DNA of 64,000 nt, taken from contig NZ_CP019947.1 in the NCBI RefSeq assembly GCF_002025205.1, positions 4,068,001 to 4,132,000 of the forward strand, given 5' to 3'. The stretch is from Pseudomonas sp. CC6-YY-74. GTDB taxonomy: Bacteria > Pseudomonadota > Gammaproteobacteria > Pseudomonadales > Pseudomonadaceae. The notes under the pieces are model-generated. The model did no database searches. It had not been told where the DNA came from and worked only from the letters and a program-made list of their open reading frames with translations. Positions within the stretch are counted from its first letter, which is position 1; every line of letters begins with the position of its first letter. A program made the position numbers and the translations under genes. Positions 55,565-64,000 of the stretch are shown piece after piece.

Positions 55565-56590
55565 ATGAGGAAATCACTACTCGCCCTGCTATTGCTTGCC
55601 GCTAGCGGCTTGGTCCAGGCCGAAGTGCATCTCAAGGACGGTCACCCAGACCGTTATACCGTGGTCAAGGGCGATACTCTCTGGGATATTTCCGGGCGGT
55701 TTCTCAGTGAACCGTGGAAGTGGCCGGAAATCTGGCATGCCAACCCGCAAGTGGCCAACCCCCACCTGATCTATCCCGGCGATCAGCTCAGCCTGGTCTA
55801 TGTCGATGGTCAACCACGCCTGATGCTCAGCCGTGGCGAGTCGCGTGGCACTATCAAGCTGTCGCCGCAGATCCGCAGCACGCCGATGGCCGAAGCCATT
55901 CCGACTATTCCGTTGGGGGCGATCAACAGCTTTCTGCTGAGTAACCGCATCGTCGATACCCCGGAAGAATTCCAGGAAGCGCCCTATATCGTCGCCGGCA
56001 ATGCCGAGCGTGTGGTCAGCGGCGCCGGGGATCGCGTCTACGCGCGTGGGTCCTTTGACGAAACGGCGCCGGTGTATGGCATCTTCCGCCAGGGCAAAAC
56101 CTATATCGATCCGGATACCCAGGAGTTTCTCGGGATCAACGCCGATGACATCGGTGGCGGTGAGATCGTTGCCGAGGAGGGTGATATCGGCACCATGAAC
56201 CTGACTCGCACGACCCAGGAAGTCCGCCTTGGCGATCGTCTGTTCGCCACTGAAGAGCGGGCGATCACTTCGACCTTCATGCCTAGCGAGCCGAGCAGCG
56301 AAATCAAGGGGTTGATTCTCGACGTTCCGCGTGGCGTGACCCAGATCGGTCAGTTCGACGTGGTTACCCTGAACAAGGGGACGCGTGATGGCCTGGCCCA
56401 GGGTAACGTGCTGGCGGTGTACAAGACCGGCGAAACCGTACGCGATCGGATCACGGGCGATGCGGTGAAGATCCCTGATGAGCGGGCCGGTCTGTTGATG
56501 GTGTTCCGCACCTATGAAAAGCTCAGTTATGGCCTGATCCTGGGCGCCACCCGTCAGCTTGCAGTGATGGACAAGGTGCGTAACCCGTAA
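55565..56590 (+). CDS. LysM-domain periplasmic protein
   Basis: The 341-aa protein has a signal peptide MRKSLLALLLLAASGLVQA, with likely cleavage after residue 19. It is followed by a LysM domain (YTVVKGDTLWDISGRFL to NPHLIYPGDQLSLVY, about residues 29-78) for peptidoglycan binding. The remaining 260 residues form a conserved pseudomonad domain of unknown function. The ATG at 55565 gives the signal peptide directly. It lies divergent from def and just upstream of dprA. Confidence 0.88.
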   Translation: MRKSLLALLLLAASGLVQAEVHLKDGHPDRYTVVKGDTLWDISGRFLSEPWKWPEIWHANPQVANPHLIYPGDQLSLVYVDGQPRLMLSRGESRGTIKLSPQIRSTPMAEAIPTIPLGAINSFLLSNRIVDTPEEFQEAPYIVAGNAERVVSGAGDRVYARGSFDETAPVYGIFRQGKTYIDPDTQEFLGINADDIGGGEIVAEEGDIGTMNLTRTTQEVRLGDRLFATEERAITSTFMPSEPSSEIKGLILDVPRGVTQIGQFDVVTLNKGTRDGLAQGNVLAVYKTGETVRDRITGDAVKIPDERAGLLMVFRTYEKLSYGLILGATRQLAVMDKVRNP

Positions 56591-56698
56591 CACTCCAACG
56601 CCAGCCGTGCGCTTGCGCGGTTGGCGTTTCTGCTTCCTCGCTACCTGCCGCCCACAACCCTCAAGGTTAGCGGGCGCACCCGATCAAGGATGATCGCC

Positions 56699-57811
56699 AT
56701 GGCGCAATGCCCCAGCCACTGCATTTCCCCTGCCGAACTCGAAGCCCGCCTGCGTCTGCACAGCCTGCCGGAGCTTGGGCCGCGGCGTTTTCGCAAATTG
56801 CTCAGCGCTTTCGATAGTGCCTCCGCGGCCCTCAGTGCGCCAGCCAGCGCCTGGCGTTCGCTGGGTTTGCCGGCCGCCTGCGCGGAGCCTCGACGCAGCA
56901 GCGAGGTGCGTGAGCACGCCGCTGCTGCCCTGGCCTGGCTGGACGCTGACCAGCATCATCTGTTGATGTGGGATGACCCGACTTACCCGGGGTTGCTCGC
57001 CGAGCTCGGCGATGCGCCGCCCTTGCTCTATGTGGCGGGCGATCCGGCGTTGCTCGAGCAGCCGCAACTGGCCATGGTCGGCAGTCGCCGCGCCTCACGG
57101 CCCGGACTGGATACCGCGCACAGCTTCGCCCGCAGCCTGGCCGCCGGTGGCTTTGTGATCACCAGCGGCCTGGCGCTGGGCATCGACGGCGCTGCCCATC
57201 AAGGTGCACTGGATGTGGCAGGCAAAACCATCGCGGTACTCGGCACCGGTTTGCAGCGCCTGTATCCGGCGCGGCACCGGCAGTTGGCCGCGGACATCGT
57301 CGAGCATGGTGGCGCGCTGGTGTCGGAGTTGCCACTGGATTGCCCGCCGCATGCGAGCAATTTTCCTCGGCGCAACCGCATCATCAGTGGCCTGTCCCTC
57401 GGCGTGCTGGTGGTCGAGGCCAGTCCCTCCAGCGGCTCGCTGATCACCGCGCGGCTGGCGGCCGAGCAAGGGCGCGAGGTCTATGCCATTCCCGGCTCGA
57501 TCCACCATCCGGGTGCGCGCGGTTGTCATCAGTTGATCCGCGATGGCGCCGTGCTGGTGGAAAGCATTGAGCATATTCTCGAAGCGCTGCGCGGCTGGCA
57601 GCTGCAGCCGCCGTTGGCGAGCGAGGCGAGGCCGGCCCAGCGCTTCGAGCATCCGCTGCTCGACTTGCTGCATGCGGCGCCACACAGCAGTGAAGCCCTG
57701 GCGGCGGTCAGCGGTTGGCCGTTGCCCCAGGTGTTGGCGGCCCTCACCGAGCTGGAGCTGGACGGTCATATAGCCTGCGAAGCTGGGCGCTGGGTGGGCC
57801 GCGGCCGCTAG
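56699..57811 (+). CDS. dprA: DNA-processing protein DprA
   Basis: The 370-aa protein has an N-terminal helical part and the Rossmann DprA core GSRRASRPGLDTAHSFARSL and GLALGIDGAAHQGAL, then SELPLDCPPHASNFPRRNRII and GSLITARLA. It loads RecA onto incoming single-stranded DNA. The start at 56699 has AAGGA 8 bp upstream; an ATG at 56690 overlaps that site and is less likely. Confidence 0.93.
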   Translation: MAQCPSHCISPAELEARLRLHSLPELGPRRFRKLLSAFDSASAALSAPASAWRSLGLPAACAEPRRSSEVREHAAAALAWLDADQHHLLMWDDPTYPGLLAELGDAPPLLYVAGDPALLEQPQLAMVGSRRASRPGLDTAHSFARSLAAGGFVITSGLALGIDGAAHQGALDVAGKTIAVLGTGLQRLYPARHRQLAADIVEHGGALVSELPLDCPPHASNFPRRNRIISGLSLGVLVVEASPSSGSLITARLAAEQGREVYAIPGSIHHPGARGCHQLIRDGAVLVESIEHILEALRGWQLQPPLASEARPAQRFEHPLLDLLHAAPHSSEALAAVSGWPLPQVLAALTELELDGHIACEAGRWVGRGR

Positions 57812-57854
57812 CTTGGATACACTGCGCGGCATTCCTATAGCGGGAGAGCAGAGA

Positions 57855-58412
57855 ATGGTCAGCAGTTGGCAGGTACAGCAGGCAGCGCGCGTGGTGCGTC
57901 AGGGTGGCGTAATTGCTTACCCGACTGAGGCGGTATGGGGTCTGGGCTGCGACCCGTGGAACGAAATTGCGGTGGAGCGGCTCCTGGCGCTGAAAGAGCG
58001 GCCGATGAACAAGGGCCTGATCCTGGTGGCGGACTGCATTGAGCAGTTCGACTTTCTTCTCGACGATCTGCCGGATATCTGGCAAGAGCGCTTGGCCAGC
58101 ACCTGGCCGGGGCCCAATACCTGGCTGGTGCCACATCAACAGCGCCTGCCCGAGTGGATCACCGGTGAGCACAGCAGCGTCGCCCTGCGCGTCAGCGATC
58201 ACCCGCTGGTGCGCGAACTCTGCGCCCTCACCGGCCCGCTGGTATCGACCTCGGCCAACCCGGCTGGACGTCCGGCGGCACGCACGCGGCTGCGGGTCGA
58301 GCAGTACTTCCCGCGGCAACTGGACAAGGTGCTCGGCGGCGCCCTGGGCGGGCGCAAGAACCCCAGCCTGATTCGCGACCTGATTAGCGGCGATGTGATC
58401 AGGCCATCCTGA
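57855..58412 (+). CDS. tsaC: Threonylcarbamoyl-AMP synthase (YrdC/TsaC)
   Basis: The 185-aa YrdC-domain protein has GGVIAYPTEAVWGLGCDPWN (about residues 17-36), LLALKERPMNKGLIL and VSTSANPAG. It makes threonylcarbamoyl-AMP for the t6A modification of tRNA. The ATG at 57855, after GGGAGAGCAGAGA, is preferred to an upstream ATG at 57813 without homology. Confidence 0.95.
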   Translation: MVSSWQVQQAARVVRQGGVIAYPTEAVWGLGCDPWNEIAVERLLALKERPMNKGLILVADCIEQFDFLLDDLPDIWQERLASTWPGPNTWLVPHQQRLPEWITGEHSSVALRVSDHPLVRELCALTGPLVSTSANPAGRPAARTRLRVEQYFPRQLDKVLGGALGGRKNPSLIRDLISGDVIRPS

Positions 58413-58674
58413 TGCTGTTGTAGGGTGTCACTCGCCGCAGGCAGTGCACCGTGGTTCAGCCGCGCGGCATAAAGCTGGCGGGTTGTCGCTGCGCTCCGAA
58501 GCCGCCCTACGCTCCGCGCGGATCGCCGCCTGGGCCGCTCTAAGTCAGGACTTCAAGTCGCTCTGGCGCAATTCGTAACCCACCCATTCAGGCGCCGCAG
58601 ATGGCCATGGTGGGATACGGCGCGGCAGTTATTGGACTGTGCGTGCGAAACCGGTTGGCGCGCCTTACCCCACC
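58413..58674. repeat. Repeat-rich spacer between tsaC and qor
   Basis: The 262-bp stretch has no gene. Near 58578 the pair CGTAACCCACC and GGTGGGATACG and the terminal CCCACCCTACGG echo the repeat array at 1671-2107. Both flanking genes converge here, so hairpins may act as terminators. Confidence 0.55.
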
Positions 58675-59652
58675 CTACGGCAGCAGAATGGTCGAGCCGG
58701 TGGTCTGTCGGGCGCTCAGGGCGGCCTGCGCGGCGGCGGCGTCCTTGAGTGCATAGCGGTTGCTGATATCGACCTTGAGCTGACCGCTTTCGATCATCTT
58801 GAACAGCTCGTCGGCCATCATTTGCAGGCGCTCGGGGGTGTCGGCGTAGCCAGCCAGGGTCGGCCGGGTGACGAACAGCGAACCCTTCTGCGCGAGGATG
58901 CCCAGGTTGACTCCGCTCACCGCACCCGAGGCATTGCCAAAGCTGACCAGCAGGCCGCGCGGGGCGACGCAGTCCAGCGAGGTTTCCCAGGTGTCCTTGC
59001 CGACGCCGTCATACACCACCGGGCATTTCTTGCCGTCGGTCAGCGCCAGCACGCGCTGGGCCACGTTCTCATGGCTGTAGTCGATGGTCGCCCAGGCGCC
59101 CTGCTCCATGGCCCGCGCGGCTTTCTCGGCCGAGCTGACGGTGCCGATCAGTTGCACCCCCAGCGCCTTGGCCCATTGACAGGCGAAGGAGCCGACGCCA
59201 CCGGCGGCGGCATGGAACAGGATGGTTTCGCCGCCCTGCAGTGGAAACACCTGGCGCAGCAGGTACTGCACGGTCAGGCCCTTGAGCATCACCGCCGCGG
59301 CCTGTTCGAAGCTGATGGCGTCCGGCAGTTTGACCAGCTTGCCGACCGGCAGCACGTGCAGTTCGCTGTAGGCACCCAGCGGACCGGTGGCATAGGCCAC
59401 GCGGTCGCCGACCTGGAACTGGCTGACCTGCGCGCCGACTGCCTCGACGATGCCGGCGCCTTCGGTGCCCAGACCCGACGGCAGGGCCGGTGGCGGATAC
59501 AGGCCGCTGCGGAAGTAGGTGTCGATGAAGTTCAGGCCGATCGCCTGGTTCTGCACGCGGATCTCGTCGGGGCCGGGAGCAGCAGGCTGGTAGTCGCGGT
59601 ACTCGAGGACTTCGGGGCCGCCGTGGCTGCTGAATTGAATACGCTTGGCCAT
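58675..59652 (-). CDS. qor: NADPH:quinone oxidoreductase (Qor-type)
   Basis: The 325-aa zinc-free member of the medium-chain reductase family has the cofactor loop AAAGGVGSFACQWAKALG (about residues 149-166) and the preceding GLTVQYLLRQ. Catalytic zinc cysteines are absent, as expected for quinone reductases. It reduces quinones with NADPH. The ATG at 59652 (MAKRIQFSSHGGPEVLEY) is the family start. It is divergent from hemF. Confidence 0.92.
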   Translation of the reverse strand: MAKRIQFSSHGGPEVLEYRDYQPAAPGPDEIRVQNQAIGLNFIDTYFRSGLYPPPALPSGLGTEGAGIVEAVGAQVSQFQVGDRVAYATGPLGAYSELHVLPVGKLVKLPDAISFEQAAAVMLKGLTVQYLLRQVFPLQGGETILFHAAAGGVGSFACQWAKALGVQLIGTVSSAEKAARAMEQGAWATIDYSHENVAQRVLALTDGKKCPVVYDGVGKDTWETSLDCVAPRGLLVSFGNASGAVSGVNLGILAQKGSLFVTRPTLAGYADTPERLQMMADELFKMIESGQLKVDISNRYALKDAAAAQAALSARQTTGSTILLP

Positions 59653-59843
59653 ACAAGGCTCCTTGCGGCAAGGGGGTTCGGTCAAACCGTCGATGATGGC
59701 GGCTGAGGCGCGTCGGGGTCTCTATCCAATCGTTTCGTGTAACCGGCGTCAACTGCGAGGGCGCATTGGCAAATGTTATGCTTGGCGTCGATTTCGCCTG
59801 CTGGACAACCTCCGGCTGGCCTGACTGCTTCCAAGGTGGCGCC

Positions 59844-60758
59844 GTGAGTGACCGTACTGAGGCCGTAAAGGCCTATCTGCTGGACCTGCAAGACCGTATT
59901 TGCTCCGCCCTGCAAGCCGAGGACGGTGGCGCCGAGTTCTTCGAGGATAGCTGGCAGCGCCCGGCCGGCGGCGGTGGCCGCACGCGGGTGATCGAGAATG
60001 GCGCGCTGATCGAAAAGGGCGGAGTCAACTTCTCCCATGTGTTTGGCAGCGGCCTGCCGCCTTCGGCCAGCGCCCATCGGCCGGAGTTGGCTGGGCGCGG
60101 TTTCGAGGCGCTCGGCGTGTCCCTGGTGATCCACCCGGAAAACCCCTACGTGCCCACCTCGCATGCCAACGTGCGCTTCTTCAGCGCCGAGAAGGAAGGC
60201 GAGGAGCCGGTCTGGTGGTTCGGTGGTGGCTTCGACCTGACCCCTTATTACGCCAACGAAGAAGATTGCGTGCACTGGCACCGGGTTGCCTTTGAGGCCT
60301 GCGCGCCCTTTGGCGCCGAGGTCTACCCGCGCTTCAAGGCCTGGTGCGACCGCTACTTCCAGATCAAGCACCGCGGCGAACCGCGCGGCATCGGCGGCCT
60401 GTTCTTCGACGACCTCAACCAGTGGGACTTCGACACCAGCTTCGCCTTCATTCGCGCGATAGGCGACGCCTACCTCGCGGCCTACCTGCCCATCGTGCAG
60501 CGGCGCAAGCTGACTCCCTACGGCGAGCGCGAGCGCGAGTTCCAGGCGTTGCGCCGCGGCCGCTACGTCGAGTTCAACCTGGTCTACGACCGCGGCACCC
60601 TGTTCGGCCTGCAGTCCGGCGGGCGTACCGAGTCGATCCTGATGTCGCTGCCGCCGCACGTGCGCTGGGATTACGACTGGAAACCCGAGCCGGGCAGCGA
60701 AGAGGCGCGCCTGACCGAGTATTACCTGACCGATCGCGACTGGCTGCAGGAGGTATGA
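59844..60758 (+). CDS. hemF: Oxygen-dependent coproporphyrinogen III oxidase
   Basis: The 304-aa enzyme has the family blocks DSWQRPAGGGGRTRVIENG, GVNFSHVFG, HANVRFF and WWFGGGFDLTPYYANEEDC, then RGIGGLFFDDL. It converts coproporphyrinogen III to protoporphyrinogen IX with O2. The GTG at 59844 (VSDRTEAVKAYL) with AAGGTGG upstream is the likely start. It overlaps the upstream in-frame ATG of aroE by 4 bases. Confidence 0.95.
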   Translation: MSDRTEAVKAYLLDLQDRICSALQAEDGGAEFFEDSWQRPAGGGGRTRVIENGALIEKGGVNFSHVFGSGLPPSASAHRPELAGRGFEALGVSLVIHPENPYVPTSHANVRFFSAEKEGEEPVWWFGGGFDLTPYYANEEDCVHWHRVAFEACAPFGAEVYPRFKAWCDRYFQIKHRGEPRGIGGLFFDDLNQWDFDTSFAFIRAIGDAYLAAYLPIVQRRKLTPYGEREREFQALRRGRYVEFNLVYDRGTLFGLQSGGRTESILMSLPPHVRWDYDWKPEPGSEEARLTEYYLTDRDWLQEV

Positions 60759-60763
60759 GTCTG

Positions 60764-61582
60764 ATGGACCGCTACGGCGTATTCGGCAACCCCATCGACC
60801 ACAGCAAGTCGCCGCTGATTCACCGCCTGTTCGCCGCGCAGACCGGCGAGCAACTGAGCTACGAGACGTTGCTCGCGCCCTTGGACGACTTCGGCGGTTT
60901 CGCCCGACGCTTCTTCGCCCTGGGCAAGGGCGCTAACGTCACCGTGCCGTTCAAGGAGCAGGCCTTCCAGCTGGCCGACAGCCTGAGCGCTCGGGCCCGC
61001 CGTGCTGGTGCGGTGAATACCTTGAAGAAGCTCGATGACGGCAGCCTGCTCGGCGACAACACCGACGGCGCCGGGCTGGTGCGTGACCTGACCGTGAACG
61101 CCGGCTTCGCCCTGCGCGGCAAACGCATCCTCCTGCTGGGTGCCGGCGGGGCCGTGCGTGGCGTGCTCGAACCCTTTCTGGGCGAGCAGCCGGCGGTTCT
61201 GGTGATTGCCAACCGCACGGTGCAGAAGGCCGAACAGCTGGCCCGCGAGTTCGCCGACCTGGGGCCGGTGGTGGCCAGCGGCTTCGACTGGATCGACGCC
61301 CCAGTCGATCTGATCGTCAACGGCACCTCGGCCAGCCTGGCCGGCGAGCTACCACCGATTGCCGCGAGCCTGATCGCGTCGGGTCATACGCTGTGCTACG
61401 ACATGATGTACGGCAAAGAGCCCACCGCGTTCAACCGCTGGGCCGCCGAGCAAGGCGCGGCGCGCACCCTGGATGGCCTGGGCATGCTGGTTGAGCAGGC
61501 TGCCGAAGCGTTCTTCCTCTGGCGCGGCGTGCGCCCGGACAGCGCGCCGGTGTTGGCCGAGTTGCGTCGTCAGCTGGCATGA
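60764..61582 (+). CDS. aroE: Shikimate dehydrogenase
   Basis: The 272-aa enzyme starts MDRYGVFGNPIDHSKSPLIH. The substrate-binding GANVTVPFKE (catalytic Lys) and NTDGAGLVRD, and the NADP loop LLGAGGAVRGVLEP, are intact. The usual NPIGHSKSP is NPIDHSKSP here, a substitution worth noting. It reduces 3-dehydroshikimate. The ATG at 60764 has CAGGAGG about 10 bp upstream; an in-frame ATG at 60755 is too close to that site. Confidence 0.95.
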   Translation: MDRYGVFGNPIDHSKSPLIHRLFAAQTGEQLSYETLLAPLDDFGGFARRFFALGKGANVTVPFKEQAFQLADSLSARARRAGAVNTLKKLDDGSLLGDNTDGAGLVRDLTVNAGFALRGKRILLLGAGGAVRGVLEPFLGEQPAVLVIANRTVQKAEQLAREFADLGPVVASGFDWIDAPVDLIVNGTSASLAGELPPIAASLIASGHTLCYDMMYGKEPTAFNRWAAEQGAARTLDGLGMLVEQAAEAFFLWRGVRPDSAPVLAELRRQLA

Positions 61583-61609
61583 CGCTTCACCCATCCACCA
61601 TGAGGACAG

Positions 61610-61635
61610 CGAGGTGGATGAAAAACGTCATCCAC
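61610..61635. terminator. Hairpin between aroE and the SulP gene
   Basis: GTGGATG-AAAAACGT-CATCCAC can form a 7-bp stem between the convergent genes aroE and the SulP transporter. No T tract follows on either strand, so it is only a possible bidirectional stop. Confidence 0.4.
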
Positions 61636-61638
61636 GTT

Positions 61639-63207
61639 TCAATCCTCGAACTGCACCGGGCAGCGCTCGGCGCCTTCCAGTTTATGAATCTCCTCGATCA
61701 CCTGCGGCCGGGCGCGGCGCAGGATCAGGCTGCGTTTTTGCGCGAGCAGGCGGCGTGCTTCCTGGTGAAGCATTTCCACCCCGGCGTAATCGATGAAGTT
61801 GACGTGGTGGGCATCGATGATCACCCGCTCGCCTTTGCTGCGCTGGATGATCTGTTGCAGGTAGTGACAGGCACCGAAAAAGATCGAGCCTTCCACGCGC
61901 AACAGTTCCTCCTCGCCCTCCTTCCAGAACTTCACCCGCGGCTGCGAGGTGCGCTTGAGGTAGAAGAATAACGAGGCCAGCACCCCGGCATAGATCGCCG
62001 TTTGCAGCTCCATCAGCAGGGTGGCGAGCAGGGTCAGCAGCATCACCAGGAACTCCGAGCGGCTGACCCGGAATAGTGCGCGCACCCCGGCGATATCCAC
62101 CAGCCCCCAGCAGATCAGCAGGATGCTCGCGGCCATGCTCGGCAGTGGGATGTGCGCGATCAGGCGGGCACCGACCAGGGCAAACAACGCCACCAGCAAC
62201 GCGGAAAACACCCCGGCCAGGGGCGAGCGCGCGCCGGCCTGCAGGTTCAGCGCCGAGCGGGTGAAGGAGCCGGCCGACAGGGAGCCGGAGAACCAGGGGC
62301 CGATCAGGTTGGACAGACCCTGGGCACGCACTTCCTGGTTGGCGTCGAGAAACTGCTGGGATTTGCTGGCCAGGGCGCGGGCAATCGACAGGCTGGTGAC
62401 CAGGCCGAGCATGCCGCAGGCCACTGCCGCGGGCAGCAGCTTGAGAATGTTCGACAGCTCGAAGGTCAGTGGGCGGAACGGCGGCAGTTGGCCGTCGAAG
62501 GCACTGACCAGGGCGATGCCGCCGAGCTGGGCCGGCCACGCCAGCACGGCCAGGCTGCCGGCGACTATGCCAAACAGCAGGGCCGGTGAACGTGGCCACA
62601 ACTGTTTGCTCAGCAGGCTGACACCCAGGGTGAATAGGGCCAGGGCCAGGGAGCGCCAGTCGGTTTCCAGCAAGTGCTCGCCGAGGCTGAGCAGGGTCGC
62701 CAGAGCCGTGGCCTGGCTGGGCATGCTGATGCCGAGCAGGTTGGGCAACTGACCGAGGACGATCACAGTCGCGGCGCCGAGGGTGAAGCCGAGTACCACC
62801 GAGTGCGAGACGAAATTGACCAGGGCGCCGAAGCGCAGCATACCGAGCAGCCACTGGAACAGCCCGGCGAGAAAGGTCAGCAACAGGATCAGCGCAATAA
62901 AGTCGTCGCTGCCCGGGGTCGCCAGTGGGCTGACGCTGGTGAACAGGACGATGGAGATCGCTGCGGTCGGCCCACAGATCAGGTGCCAGGACGAGCCCCA
63001 CAGGCAGGCGATGATCACCGGCACTATGGCCGCATACAAACCGTACTCCGCAGGTAGCCCGGCGATCAGCGCGTAGGCGATGGATTGCGGCAGGGCCAGG
63101 ATGGCGCCGCTCAGACCCACCAGCAAATCATTGCCGAGGCTGCGTCGGCTGGTGTTGGGCAGCCATCTGAGGAAAGGCAGTAGCGTTTGGCGGTTGGGTC
63201 GCTGCAT
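61639..63207 (-). CDS. SulP-family anion transporter with STAS domain
   Basis: The 522-aa protein has about ten to twelve membrane helices with the SulP motif GLSGAILALPQSIAYALIAGLPAEYGLYAA near residue 33 and a C-terminal cytoplasmic STAS domain (about residues 425-515; VIIDAHHVNFIDYAGVEML). It probably carries sulfate or another anion; the substrate is not certain. It starts MQRPNRQTLLPFLRW and converges with aroE. Confidence 0.9.
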   Translation of the reverse strand: MQRPNRQTLLPFLRWLPNTSRRSLGNDLLVGLSGAILALPQSIAYALIAGLPAEYGLYAAIVPVIIACLWGSSWHLICGPTAAISIVLFTSVSPLATPGSDDFIALILLLTFLAGLFQWLLGMLRFGALVNFVSHSVVLGFTLGAATVIVLGQLPNLLGISMPSQATALATLLSLGEHLLETDWRSLALALFTLGVSLLSKQLWPRSPALLFGIVAGSLAVLAWPAQLGGIALVSAFDGQLPPFRPLTFELSNILKLLPAAVACGMLGLVTSLSIARALASKSQQFLDANQEVRAQGLSNLIGPWFSGSLSAGSFTRSALNLQAGARSPLAGVFSALLVALFALVGARLIAHIPLPSMAASILLICWGLVDIAGVRALFRVSRSEFLVMLLTLLATLLMELQTAIYAGVLASLFFYLKRTSQPRVKFWKEGEEELLRVEGSIFFGACHYLQQIIQRSKGERVIIDAHHVNFIDYAGVEMLHQEARRLLAQKRSLILRRARPQVIEEIHKLEGAERCPVQFED

Positions 63208-63325
63208 GGGGGCGTCTAGTTATGGGCTGGAGGCGGGCTGCCCCGTCGATCACAAGTCCCGGCTGATCCGGGGCGGCCAGCGGAGGAAGAACCTGGGGTC
63301 ACCCTACGCAATCCAGCCTGGCGAT

Positions 63326-64000
63326 TCAAAGCTTAGCTTTGACCGCCGCCATCGCGTCGCCGCCATCGCGGGTGGTGACACCTTGGAGCCAGCTGTCGAG
63401 CACCGCCGGGTTGGCCTTGAACCAAGCCTTGACCGCCTCGGTGTTGCTCGCCTGCTTGCTCAGCACCTGGTTCATGATGCTGTTCTCCATGTCTTGAGTG
63501 AAGCTCAAGTTGCTCAGCAGCGTGCTGACGTTCGGGCATTGCGCCGCATAGTCCTTGCGGGCCAGGGTGTTGACGCTGCCGCTTTCGCCAAAATACTTTT
63601 CGCCGCCCTTGAGGTACTTGATGTCGTAGTTGACGTTCATCGGGTGCGGGGTCCAACCAAGGAACACCACGAACTGGTCGCGTTTCACCGCGCGCCCGAC
63701 TTGCACCAGCATTGCCTGTTCACTGGATTCCACCAGTTTCCAGTCACCCAGGCCGAACTCGTCGACTTCGATCATCTTGCGGATCGACTCGTTGGCCGGC
63801 GAACCCGAGGCGATGCCGTAGAGCTTGTTGTTGAACTTGTCGGCGAATTTGTCGAGGTCGGCAAAGGTCTTCACGCCAGCCTCATAGGCGTAGGCTGGCA
63901 CTGCCAGGGTGTATTCGGTGCCGCTGAGGTTCTGCGCCAGCTTGGCCACCTCACCGCTGCTGACAAACTTGTCGTAGTTGCTCTGTTGCGCTGGCATCCA
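63326..64000 (-). CDS. Glycine betaine/choline-type ABC substrate-binding protein, partial
   Basis: At least 224 C-terminal residues of an OpuAC-type periplasmic binding protein are present; the start and signal peptide lie beyond the window, since the frame is open to 64000. YTLAVPAYAYEAGVKTFADL, GIASGSPANESIRKMI and LGWTPHPMNV are typical of the choline-binding ChoX/BetX group, in which aromatic residues cage the quaternary amine. A Trp precedes the first Met (codon TGG at 63998-64000), so that Met is internal. Confidence 0.85.
   Translation of the reverse strand, partial: WMPAQQSNYDKFVSSGEVAKLAQNLSGTEYTLAVPAYAYEAGVKTFADLDKFADKFNNKLYGIASGSPANESIRKMIEVDEFGLGDWKLVESSEQAMLVQVGRAVKRDQFVVFLGWTPHPMNVNYDIKYLKGGEKYFGESGSVNTLARKDYAAQCPNVSTLLSNLSFTQDMENSIMNQVLSKQASNTEAVKAWFKANPAVLDSWLQGVTTRDGGDAMAAVKAKL

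Overview
The window is a stretch of a gamma-proteobacterial chromosome around the replication origin. It is almost certainly from a Pseudomonas species. The order rpmH-dnaA-dnaN-recF-gyrB, the neighbouring mnmG-rsmG-parA-parB-atpIBEFHAGDC-glmU-glmR-glmS block, and the plsC-gmhB-glyS-glyQ-tag-htrB-PilZ-trkA-rsmB-fmt-def-dprA-tsaC-qor-hemF-aroE block all match the pseudomonad origin region. The DNA is GC-rich, apart from the two origin-like spacers and a small AT-rich accessory patch.

Layout. (1) 1-9842 holds cobalamin genes. A cobaltochelatase set lies on the minus strand: a ChlI-type AAA+ subunit and a VWA (ChlD-type) part joined by a likely -1 ribosomal frameshift, then CobN and CobW. A divergent plus-strand set is cbtB-cbtA-cobE-cobM. 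The two sets are separated by two back-to-back cobalamin riboswitches, one for each direction. (2) 9823-14297 makes UDP-GlcNAc: glmS, a DeoR regulator and glmU. (3) 14421-21569 is the nine-gene F1Fo ATP synthase operon, with a clear sigma70-type promoter upstream. (4) 21717-26683 holds parB, parA, rsmG and mnmG, then a DnaA-box/AT-rich spacer that resembles a second origin, and a GGA-rich stretch that could be an Rsm-type small RNA. (5) 26684-30676 holds mnmE, yidC, yidD, rnpA and rpmH. (6) 30677-37320 is the main oriC spacer followed by dnaA, dnaN, recF and gyrB. Two parS sites lie inside recF and a third parS-like site lies inside cobW. (7) 37411-42783 is an accessory patch: an IS21-type transposase remnant, a probably broken IS3-family element between 224-bp direct repeats, a BCCT-like membrane protein, and decayed phosphatidyltransferase and cdsA-like genes. 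(8) 43041-64000 is conserved core again, ending in a SulP transporter and a partial choline/betaine-type binding protein.

Three genes (cobW, cbtA and the essential rnpA) each appear to lack one G/C base and are read here as probable sequencing or assembly indels. The chlI/chlD frame change is different: it sits on an A AAA AAG heptamer with a stem-loop 5 nt downstream and a stop codon at the junction, which is the signature of programmed frameshifting. No rRNA, tRNA or CRISPR array was seen.
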